Positions 37,501 to 47,505 of a DNA stretch of 64,000 bases are shown here, piece after piece (within the stretch, counting starts at the first letter, position 1; each line of letters opens with the position of its first letter). Location of the stretch: assembly GCA_026419785.1 (NCBI GenBank), contig JAODTK010003721.1, positions 434,001-498,000 of the forward strand, read 5' to 3'. The notes beneath the pieces are model-generated. The model was not told the DNA's origin. It saw only the letters and a list, made by a program, of their open reading frames with translations, and did not search any database. The position numbers were made by a program, and so were the translations under genes. The DNA is from Sclerodactyla briareus. Lineage: Eukaryota > Echinodermata > Holothuroidea > Dendrochirotida > Sclerodactylidae.

Positions 37501-37790
37501 CCCATGGGGGCTGGGGGGGGGGGAGGGGGGGGGAGGGGTTGAAACCTCATGACCAAGTGAACCAATGGATCTTCTAACGCAAAAAACTGATTTTTGCAGT
37601 TAGTAGAGATTTGCAGCTGTATCTAGCAAAATTGCAGTAGCATTGTGTCTTGAGGCCCATTATATTGTACCGGTACCAATATAGGGAGGGTGAGGCCATT
37701 TATGCGTGCACACACCTTGGGTTCTGACCTCGAACCCCCCCCCCCCCCCAGACAAATTTCTCTGTACGCCGCCCTCATTAGCAGGTATGT
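37500..37790 (-). repeat. Composite repeat 'C', internal fragment
   Basis: Homologous to 10,490-10,790 in the same orientation: 'aaactgatttttgcagttag', 'gcagctgtat-tagcaaaatt', TAGGGAGGGTGAGGCCAT, 'ccttgggttctgacctcgaa', then a C-run (37,736-37,749). A G-run at 37,513-37,537 precedes it. Confidence 0.8.
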
Positions 37791-37799
37791 AACTTTTGA

Positions 37800-39390
37800 C
37801 AGGGCATGTAATGTTACATTCTTTGTTATCAATTTTGTTCACAGATTGACTTTAGCATTCAGGTAAACTACCAACAATTGTAAAATGCATTCTGCTCCGC
37901 ACTGGATTGTATTGGGGCTGGCAGAGGCAGACCTGCTAAAGGTATGACCATTAACATGTGTCAGAGAGTTTTGAAAAAGTAATCTATGCCTCCATGAATT
38001 TAGGTGAAAGGGAGGGGAATACATGCTTCCCCCCTAAACAATTAAAAGGAAAATTTACTAGAGGAACAACCAGTAAAGTGTTTATTACTGTTATATTAAA
38101 GTAGAGCAACTTTCGGAGAGTCAGCATGACCTCAGTCTGCATCCCTTCGGCACCTAATTAGAAGTTCGTACACATATGGATGGCAGAGAAGAAGAAAAGA
38201 AACGCACAAACCTTTCAATCCAATCATCAGTGGTTTGTTCACACAGTGTATTACAGTATGATAGACACATGAACTGTAATGAAATTGTCTGCCCCTGGAT
38301 TGAACATAAATACTTAGTGCGTTAATCAAGGCGGGCGGGTTATTCAACTGATCAGGCAAGACCGGGGGTAATTAAAGCGATGACAAGGCGCAGCTTTGAG
38401 TGCATCCCGCGGTTAGAATTAACCCCCGAGAAAGAGAAAGGCATTTTCTGTAGATGATGAAATAAAATGGGATGTTGATTAAACCCGTTCATTCATACAA
38501 CGAGAATTGGTTGGTATTGCATCAAATGGCCATGTGTTTACCACTTTACGATAATAAGAACCCCCGACTTGTAGAGAGTATGGTATATGTAGGGAATCAA
38601 ATAACAACAACGATATGAGCGTCTCTCAAATCCACCTGGAACGATAGGCGCGCACAAAAGCGTTGTGTTCTAGGTTTACAAATACGCGTAGAAATAATTC
38701 TCAACTCATACGCATCCTTGTGAGCAACAAGCATTTTACATGCGGTGAAACACAATTCCATCGCGCGTGTATTTTGCTCTACTGCCCGTGATGATACATG
38801 CACGTTCTATTCAAAACGTTTTCAAATGCTTGGGCTTTTTTTTTGATGGTAATCCCGCCCAATTTGTGACATAAATGCACAATGGATCCCTGTCCATAGC
38901 CAATAAGTGAGTAGCGCGTTCCATTTTTAAGGTGAGAAAATATGCGGGTGTGAAGTACAATAATCAAAATTCATACACCAGTTAACCACCCGTGCTGATT
39001 TACTGTGCATTAAAACATTGCACCGTGCATTAACACTGAGCATTAATGCTGGTTAATGCACAGTCAGCTGACCGATTCAGCCAATCGCAGGGAGTAGTAC
39101 AGCCAAGTAGTGAAAGAACAATGCATGATAACATTCTCTCTCCAAAATTTTTAATATATGGAAACAGAGGTAAATTCTATAAATGGCAAATAAAACAATG
39201 GGTACATACCCAACCCAAAAAAAATTAGTACATAACTACAGAGAAAAGAGGGACTCTACCTGATGATGACATTCAATTACCTCTAAATTGTAAGTTATAC
39301 TGCAGATGCAGTTTGTCTGTACCTGTTGTTATGACCCACAGGCCTTCATATTAACGCAAGCTGATATGGTTCAACACTAGTGGTGTCCTT
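37800..39390. other. Anonymous stretch
   Basis: No gene recognised. The only structure noted is the inverted pair at 39,004-39,062. Confidence 0.4.
39004..39062. repeat. 10-bp inverted repeat TGTGCATTAA / TTAATGCACA
   Basis: Arms lie at 39,004-39,013 and 39,053-39,062, with further GTGCATTAA and GCATTAATGC words in the loop. A short dyad of unknown meaning. Confidence 0.75.
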
Positions 39391-39397
39391 TGACTGT

Positions 39398-39563
39398 TTA
39401 TATAGTTATGCTTGATATAGTATTAATAGGATGAAACTGTAGACAGACCTGGGTCCGTACTAGGTTACTCAGTCTATTCGTCAGAAGGCCAGATGTGTAT
39501 AACTTCCTGCTATGAAATGTAGCTACCAGCAGCTTCTCTCCATCCTTGGGATTCCTGGTGTTA
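39398..39563 (-). pseudogene. TRIM-NHL gene, C-terminal piece cut off by a transposon
   Basis: Read on the minus strand from the element boundary, this frame runs NTRNPKDGEKLLVATF, then HSRKLYTSGLL, to a TAA at 39,398-39,400 (55 codons). 'PKDGEKLLVA...KLY' is the usual closing strand of an NHL beta-propeller in TRIM proteins. It continues the propeller that stops at 47,506 on the far side of the 7.9-kb element, in the same strand and order. The true stop is uncertain because the main part has several frame breaks. Confidence 0.6.
39556..39563. repeat. Candidate target-site duplication, left copy (TGGTGTTA)
   Basis: An 8-bp word directly abutting the first subterminal repeat of the foldback element. 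The right flank has TGGTTGTTA, one T longer. Confidence 0.6.
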
Positions 39564-39885
39564 CAACCGATAATGAAGTAATCAACCGATAAGGAATCAC
39601 AACCGATAATGATTATAAAATGGACCGATAAGAATCATTAAACGATAATGATATAAAAATTGACCGATAAGAGTAACTTTTCAAAACCGATAATGAATCA
39701 TGGGGATAACCGATAATGAAGAGTAACAAATTTTCTTAACCGAAATGAATCACCAATTTGACGATAATGCAGTAATTTTTTATGAATCACAACGATAATT
39801 AAATGATTAAAATTTGACCGAATATTAATGAATCACTAAACCGATAATGCAATAAAAATTGGACGATAATGAAGTACTTTTTAAT
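39564..39885. repeat. Left subterminal tandem repeats (ACCGATAATGA)n
   Basis: About 15 diverged copies of ACCGATAATGA separated by 'agtaac', 'atcac' and 'aaaatttg' spacers, giving a 15-20 bp period. Inverted equivalent: 47,222-47,490. Confidence 0.9.
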
Positions 39886-41676
39886 TTTTTCGAGGAATGG
39901 GTGGGGGGAGGGGAGGGGGTGGGTCACGGAAACCGTAACCATAACTACGTCAAACGAGGGTCCGATCGGGCTAAAATAGTTCCAATCGAGTTCTTATGCC
40001 AATTCTATCCGACAGTATTTTTTTTCAAACCTTTTACGGTCCCCGAGTACGCAAAGATTTAAAATGGCTGACAAGATGGGGGATTGCAGAAAAAAAATGG
40101 AACCGGGTCATTAGGATCCGTGAAATCCGAATTGAAGGTTCAGGTGAGAAATTACACTTCATCGATTATGACAAAACTCGATTTACATAGTTTCTAGGTC
40201 AAATTAACAGTGCCTCACAAGTAGTTTTCAGGCGGGATATGAGGCCAGGGAAGCTTCAAACGGCGTTTCGGAATTTATCTTAGCGACCAAGAGAATATAA
40301 CAACGTCGGACATATATGATGAGATTCAGCTATACCCCGAGTTCATTTTTGTGTCACTCAAAAAGCAAGATTCCTAAGCTGCCGTCGCTTATACATCTCA
40401 AAAAAATGAACAAGATATATGGGAAATGAATTGCGCCATTGTGTTTGCCGCCCCAAACAGCCTCAGTTCGGTTCTTTTATTTTGATCTTGAGTGGCAACC
40501 TGTCGGAAAACCATAGTGCCAAATCATGGCCCGCCCGCCACGTTGTGTGTGGTGTGTGTGTGTTTGGGGGTGGGGGGGGGGGTAACCACCCGAACCGTCG
40601 CGACCGGGTGTGTGGGGTCAACCTCCCCCCCCCAACTTGTGGCAGCAAATGGGAAATACGCCAATAGGCAAAGCAATGACAGTTTGCACGCGCCTCTGAA
40701 CCTCCGCCAATTTATAGGCTTGTAGGCTATCGGGGGCATGTAGGAAGGACCTATCGCTGAGTTAGTTGGCAAAAATACACTGGTCGGAATGTTCAATCCT
40801 CAGCTCACACATTGAATGGGCCTGTAATCATTGCGCAATATAAATGCATCCCGTTGAAATAAGACTTTGGGTATAGGTGTGAACGTCAAATGCATGCATT
40901 CAAATTATTACAATATCAAAACTGAGTCTTCGTAGAAAATTTGAATTTTGAGGTGTGATGCATGGGTCTGTACCAGAGTTGCCGCCGTTTTGATAGGCAT
41001 TCGCCGATACGAGATAATTCTCATAAATTTTGCTCCGCGGCCGGAACATACGCCCCCGTAATCGTGACACATGGATAGTGTTCGATGGCGGCCCATATGC
41101 CCGAAATGTCATTTGCATCGATCTGTGGTGTCAAAATGGAATGAAAAAAAACATTTCTTGTACGAATGCCCTTGACCACCCATTCTGCGCTCCGTTAGAT
41201 GTCTGCGCTTTTCGTAGGCAATAACGCCTGCGGGTTCCGACAACGCTTTTTTCTCTAACAGGAATGGATTATGATATAAGTATGTCGTGGTGAGTCCATT
41301 GGTTCTGGTTCGTACGAGACGTAACGGTAATCGATAAAAAGATCGATGTCCGTGGAACTGATACGGTATGGAAGCGATATAGAATTAGAAGGTGGGGAGA
41401 ACATTTGTGATGTATTGGTTTTCTGAAGTTTGTGGACGTCATCGTGCTATCATTAGCTGCACACAAAGTTAATTTCATAAACTACCATATCTTCATCACA
41501 TTATAGTCCGCTCAAAATAGCCTATACCACGCCTACGCCATCGGGGCATATCATCAAAACATGCTGTAGTAACCCGATCCTCCCAAAAACTGCAATTTGT
41601 TCATTCTGGAAGTGTAACCCTCCATGAGCATCCAATCTCAAGAACAGTGCTCATCAACATGTTGAACATAACGTTT

Positions 41677-41937
41677 TTAAGGATACATAAACTCCGATTC
41701 CAGAAGTTTCGTGATGCTGGTCACGGAATCTAGAATTGGTCGGAATAGGTGGGTTGTGCAGTGAAGTGCTAATACAAGACTTTCAATTACGAGGGAAGCG
41801 TACCCCATACCCATGGAAGTCTTGTGTTAGCACCAAGGAGCACATCCACACACACCTTTAAATTTTTTTTTCCAACCATTCTAGGTTCCGTAACCAGCAC
41901 CACGAAACTTCCCAGGAATCGAGTTATGATCCCTTAA
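41677..41937. mobile_element. 261-bp near-palindromic MITE with TTAA ends
   Basis: The left arm starts TTAAGGATACATAAACTCCG and continues through 'aagtttcgtgatgctgg', 'acggaatctagaa' and 'aatacaagact' to about 41,790. The right arm, from about 41,812, is its reverse complement and ends ATCGAGTTATGATCCCTTAA. Outer TTAA on both sides matches the target site of piggyBac-like and some Kolobok-like transposons, so this is probably a non-autonomous hairpin derivative. It has no coding capacity and lies inside the 7.9-kb foldback element. Confidence 0.8.
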
Positions 41938-42890
41938 CACTCGGAGGAGCCCAGTGTCCTCCAGTAATTGCTTCCATAGAGTAAACTTCTCATTGTACCA
42001 AGTGAAAGGAGCTGAGACATCCATACCAGGAGAACACGTAGCCATTTTTGCCGATTTTTCAGACGTATTTATAATAATAACGCTGATCGGATTGGATTAA
42101 ACTCATTCGGTCATTCAATCACACGCACTTCGATTCTTCGCGAAAAAAAATTCTTAATTACTTATCGACCAGGTAAACTTTACCAATATGACTGCGGCGC
42201 TATTTCTGTATGAAGGGCTATATGACAAAAGTCCGAATATGAATCCCTTTTCTGCACATGAAAGTGTTAATAAATCTGACTGTATGGACAGCATGACAGG
42301 ATGTTTTATATTATTAGGTCAATTCGCTATATAAAAGACTGACAGGTCAGGGGGCATACTGGGAAACCGTAGGAAAACATAAATCTGTCAATTTGCCAGT
42401 CGGGGTCATATGCCACAAATTAGATTTCCGGAGTAGAGCATTTTTGGGGATATCATGGTATTGGGTTGTAGACGCTGTTCGTCGTCTCCGCCAGTAGCGC
42501 TTGCGCAACAACTCTCAAAACGCTTCGTTTCCGATTGATTAAAATTAGGACATTTTCTGCCCTAATAGAATAGTGAGTTCGAAAGTGGGCGCCGCTGCGT
42601 AACTGCTGTCCTTTACGCGCTTGTTGGATGCTGAAATATCAAGTTTGTCCCGAATGGCAAGGAATTGGTGGGGGTAGACGATATAGTTAGCCTATAGAGT
42701 TCCTGAATCCTGTCGCCCCAATTTCCGTTTGTGGAGGACTAGTTATGTGATTTTCCTAACATTGCCAGATTTGAATTAGAAATGCTTGGTTCCAGTTGTC
42801 AGTGGCCTCGCCAGAGATCTAGGCGAGGGAGGGGGAGGGGTAGTAGGCACAATGAAATTCGCAATTCAAGAAATGTAGTGTATTGTTTTG

Positions 42891-42911
42891 TTTTTTTTTT
42901 TTTTTTTTTTT
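42891..42911. repeat. (T)21 homopolymer
   Basis: Twenty-one T residues, preceded by TTGTTTTG and followed by GTTTTT. A minus-strand retroposon tail is possible, but nothing adjacent supports it. Confidence 0.9.
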
Positions 42912-44469
42912 GTTTTTAACTCAGAAGCGTAGAATCATATAACTTAATTGTTGTTGAAGAATAGACAGCAAGAAATGTTCTTTCCACTGTCGGATAAGGT
43001 GCGGCGTATATACGGTGCTGTCCATTCTCTATATCGATTTATCACATAGGGGGGGGGAAAAAACCCCCCCCATGGCCGCTTCCGGTGACACTGTCGTTTT
43101 TTCTACAATCTTGGACAAAACTACTTGGAACACCTACAGGTTAGTAAGGTGATGTCATCCTGATCCCCTTTCCCCGTAAAAAGTTTGCATGACAGGCCTC
43201 AAACACAGCATAATCCCGTTGTTCAACATTTTATACCTTGGACATGTATTGATGATCATTGTTGCAGTAAGCGAAATCAGTGGGGTTCCAAGAGTTTTGG
43301 CCATATTGAGGGCTGCTGCAGATAAAAATTGTTCTGGAACCAAATGGTTTTATGGTATGTTGTGTTAGTTGTTATGCGTTCTTATTCTCATGAAAGTTTA
43401 TATGTATTTTCTCTAAAAATTTACGTCCAACTACTATTCCCGAAGTGACCGAAGGGAGCAAGCAGCAACGAGGTTGGTTGAGATTTCACATCTATACCGG
43501 ATTCAGGGACAACAATGACAGAACACTAAATCGATGACTCAAATTATTATCCAGTCTCCCCGTTGAAAATACAGTAATTATATGTGGTGTGACAGTTCGA
43601 CGGGTTTATGCGAAACAGTCAGTATATGTGACTTCCCTGTTAGTTAGGTCCGTGTACTTTCCGTGGGTGAGAGTTGTTTAAATAAAAAATTAGAAAAAAA
43701 CGGACAACAGTCCGTTTCACACGGTATAGCTATTTGGGAATTTCGTTCGTTCAATGCATATTTCATCGATTGCGGTGTTGGATTTTCCCATTATGAAGTG
43801 AAAACGGAAAGAACCCATTTGCCAGACACCCCCCAAGTGATTCCATGTCATCATTTTGAAAGTGCATACAGGGGCTTATAACATAAAAATTCTCAGGGGG
43901 GTGTGAACATTTTTGAGGGACCGACAAGATTTGCGTGAGACGATTATTATTATCGGGTTTTGTACCGAGGCGGCGCCGTGCTGTCGGGAGGATTACCCTG
44001 GTTCCACCGACTGGGGGCCATCGTTCCCCCCTCCCTTTGGAAATTTTTGCGAAAACCTGAACCCCTCAGACGCAAAAATGGTGCTATACTAGTACGATAT
44101 TCTATCATGTATTACCTATTAAAAATATTCGTTTTTTTCTGCCAACATATTTTTTCCCGAAGAACTGTGTGTTAAGATAACGTGTCAAAACTCGGTCTGT
44201 ACCTAGCTACATGAATAACCTGTGCACTCTTATTTGGTATCATATTAAGATTACTAGGTTGCTGTACGCTGCATATGAATTATGAAGTGACTTTTCGAAG
44301 TGGCTTGGACCTAAATTCAACAAATGATGGACTGGTACATGGAAGACTGAGGGAAGGAAGCACTCACATAATGGTCTTGCATAGCCCATCATAGGCGATA
44401 CCGATATTAATAATGTGCGATGGGGCTGAATACTTGGAACACATGTCCATCATATTTAATCAATTTTCC

Positions 44470-45060
44470 CACACCAGTGGCGCACTAGACTTTTCAAACT
44501 AGGAGGCCATAAAAGGGGGGGGGGCAGGGGGGGCACAGGAATTTTGTGGGGTGCGGCACGAGAACTATCTGAGCGTAGCGCCCCATAGGTGGCGCGGAGC
44601 GTACAAAGAAAGAAATTTTGGTTGCGCAAGCCGGCCCAGATGGCCGCGCAACCTCTCCCGAGTGTTGAGGCTGCATGTACCAAGCGTTCAAATCGGCATT
44701 TTGTGATCACCAAATTCTATAATCGGTGAAAATTGTTAATATTTGCAGACCTCAGTCTTTGATGCCAGGACTTTTTGGCCAGAATGTTCACTTAATTTGT
44801 GCTCCACATACTGTTCACCAGGTGCGCGATCGGCGGCGTATAAGTTTGTCGTAATTTTTCGGGGTTTTCCCGGCACATTTCTGAGGAGCAGGATCTCACC
44901 AGAAAAATTGTGACATTTCAGCTATCTCAGCTCAACTGTCCCAACCATGATATGACGTCAGAAGCAGTTACCTGGGGAAAAAACATCCGTTGAAAATTGA
45001 AGCAGTCTGGTAGCCTAAGCTACTGCAGTCCAAATCGGCTGTGAGTCGAGGGAGGGAGTA
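44470..45060 (+). repeat. Dispersed repeat 'F', plus-strand copy inside the foldback element
   Basis: Aligns along its length with the reverse complement of 9235-9835. Order here: a G-rich segment, AGCGTAGCGCCCCATAGGTG, 'gcggagcgtacaaag', TTTGTGCTCCACATACTGTT, 'ttttcccggcacat', 'ggatctcaccagaaaaatt' and CTGTCCCAACCATGATATGA. It was either inserted into, or captured by, the larger element. Confidence 0.85.
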
Positions 45061-45506
45061 GAAAACGAACGGAGGGCTAAAGGGTTTAGTAATTAAAAAG
45101 AGGTGGACTGTAGTTCTCACCGGTCACAATGATGAATGTTTGTGGATAATTCCAGTATTTCACCCTCACGAATATGTATAAGCTAGGGGGCAATGAGACA
45201 GAAATTTCTCATAGAGCTTGCGCGGAGATGACGGGAAAAGCGAGGAACAAAATCACACTACTAGTACACTCGCGAAGCCCCCGAATTTTTCCAATTTTTA
45301 TTAGCATCGAGGCGAAATTTGGCACAATTATGCCTTTCTTGTGATATTTTTTGTTGTGTTTGCAAAGATTATTCAAACTGGTAGTCGAATACTGACTACA
45401 GCATTTTTAAATATAGTCGGAGTAATGGTATATTTCAATCAATTTTTCACCTGACTCGAGTGGAGGACGCTTTTGTCGCCAGAGAGCCAGACTTCTGATT
45501 TTCACA

Positions 45507-45561
45507 GGGGGGGGGTTCACCACCCCCCCCCACCACCCCCCCCCCCACCCCCCCCCCCCTC
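45507..45561. repeat. G-run/C-run pair
   Basis: G(10), a short spacer, then about 40 nearly pure C. The C-run could fold back on the G-run. Confidence 0.85.
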
Positions 45562-47221
45562 CGTATTTACGCAACGGATGCATTAGGGTTTATGTAAGTT
45601 CAAAGGATTTGGGTTTGTGAGGAGGGCATATGATTGAGCATACCTAGATTTGTATAGCTCTCAGTTGACAGTCTTACAACCCACATCTACTTCTGGCACA
45701 CACCTGGGCCTCGTGCCGCTAATCATTGTGGGGGAAAGGAAATTATGATAGCCACGAGTTCACCCTTCGATTACGGGGCCACTCTTTTAGATTCAGCTGT
45801 TGGATTCACGGTCCAAGATATACAAAAGGCATCATCTCAACAAAGCCACCAAATGATGTCAATGTTGTAACGGAGCTTGGTGGATTCAGAAGCAGGGGCG
45901 GCGCCACACGGATTTCATGGAAGACAGGTGGCAAGATTTCCCCGACGATTCCCCCAATGAAATTGTTCGGATTTTAGCGCTGCGAAGTGCACCTCACCCT
46001 ATACTACACACAAACCTCCTTTTCATGTATTGAATTTTCAAACTTCATAATTTTGTTCATAATTTTTTGCTCTTTTTCCTTCGTCTCTCACAATCTCCCT
46101 TGTGTCCTTCTCCCCGATCCCACCCTCCCGACGCTCCCCGACACCCTCTCGATTTTTCCCCGAGGGGGGGTCACTGCGAGCTCCCCCCGAGAAGGGGCTG
46201 TCCCCCCCCTCCACCGCTGGCGTCGCCCCGGTCAAGAAGTTCACTAGCCTGCTAGAGCAGAGATATGGTACTGGAGGGAAATTCCCAAAGTATTCTTAGG
46301 GCCAAAATTCGTTTATAGGCTTAGGCCAAGCTCTACTTGTGTATTTGGACCGAGTACGTCCGAACTTATTCTGACGTACGTATTATACATATTGTCCAAT
46401 GGAAGCGTTCGGGGAGTGGAATGCCCAAACGGCCGGTTCAACACGCAAAATCGAAGTGATGGACACTTTGTCCACAACAAATATGGGGCCGTTTCAAGTC
46501 ACCCATGCTTTCACTCTTTGATAACTCGACGGTGGCCGAGAAAGGTCGATCCTAAAAGATCAGACCGCCCATCCTGTCAAAATTAAAAAAGAACGGAACC
46601 GTGGATAGTTTGGGCGGCGAACACAATGGCGCAATTCATTTTCCCTCACCGTGTTGTTCGTTATTTCAGATATGAGGCGAGGGTAGCTTGGAAATCTAGC
46701 ATTTATGAGTGACTGTAATCGGTTAAATGCAATATGCTATGAGCTTTGGGTTTATAGCTCATTGATCCGCGTGCTGAGATGGCATAAATATGTCCGAATT
46801 GGGTATTTTCACTCGGTCCCTGGAGGCGAGATTAAAAAAGCTGTGAAGCATGTCCTATCCTCAAACGCTGAAATAGCATTTTTAACAATATTGAATAGCA
46901 ACTATCCGAATAGGAGCATGTCCCAAATAAAAGAATGCAAATGGGCATCACGGGGGGGACCACGCACTTCGATTCTACGGTCCGAATTACAGGGGTTCAC
47001 AATATCTGTTTTGAAATCCGGCCACTTTGATTTTTTTGCACACTCGCCGTTAAGGGTTGTAAAAATACATAGTCGGATAGAAATTGCATTGAGAAATCGA
47101 TTGGAAAACCATTTTCAGTCCGATCTGACCTCGTTTGACGGAGGTTAGGTATGGTACGGTTTCCGTGACCCCACCCCCCCCCCCTCCCCCCACCCATTTC
47201 TCGAAAAAAATGGAAAAAACA

Positions 47222-47490
47222 GTTACTTCATTATCGGTCAAATTTCGTATCATTATCGGTTAGTGATCATAAAAAAGTTACTTCATTATCGGTGTCAAAT
47301 TGGTGATTCATATCGGTAAGAAAAATGTGACTTCTACGGTGTTAGACCCATGGATTCATTATCGGTTTGTAAAGTTACTTCATTAACGGTCAATTTTATA
47401 TCATTATCGGTTAGTGATTCATTATCGGTCAATTTTATATCATTATCCGTTAGTGATTCATTATCGGTTGGTTTACTCCATTATCGGTTG
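47222..47490. repeat. Right subterminal tandem repeats (TCATTATCGGT)n
   Basis: About 11 copies of TTATCGGT-type words at about 18-20 bp spacing, inverted relative to the left array. Spacers alternate between 'tagtgattca' and 'caattttatatca'. Confidence 0.9.
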
Positions 47491-47496
47491 TAAAAA

Positions 47497-47505
47497 TGGT
47501 TGTTA
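47497..47505. repeat. Candidate target-site duplication, right copy (TGGTTGTTA)
   Basis: Matches the left TGGTGTTA apart from one extra T. It directly abuts TRIM coding sequence on the minus strand. Confidence 0.6.

Larger units (their letters stand above)
39564..47496. mobile_element. 7.9-kb foldback-type DNA transposon with ~0.9-kb inverted repeats (TU-like)
   Basis: The two ends are reverse complements for about 900 bp (39,564-40,480 and 46,585-47,496). Paired coordinates sum to about 87,070 all along. The outer part of each arm is a tandem array of ACCGATAATGA-type words; the inner part is single-copy and shares 'gggtggggggagggg', 'gtcacggaaaccgta', 'gtcaaacgagg', 'ttctatccgac' and AATGAATTGCGCCATTGTGT. 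An 8-bp target duplication flanks it (TGGTGTTA / TGGTTGTTA). From established knowledge, sea-urchin TU elements and other foldback transposons have this build: long inverted repeats with an outer tandem-repeat domain. The 6.1-kb interior has no transposase that I can recognise, only other repeats, so this copy looks non-autonomous. The superfamily is unassigned; an 8-bp duplication would fit hAT. Confidence 0.8.

Noticed and set aside
40524..40796. Proline/threonine-rich minus-strand frame
   Set aside because: Translation of GT and G/C-runs at the inner edge of the foldback element's left arm.
39564..47496. Polinton/Maverick identity for the large inverted-repeat element
   Set aside because: Too short, no polymerase, integrase or capsid-like frames, and an apparent 8-bp rather than 6-bp duplication.
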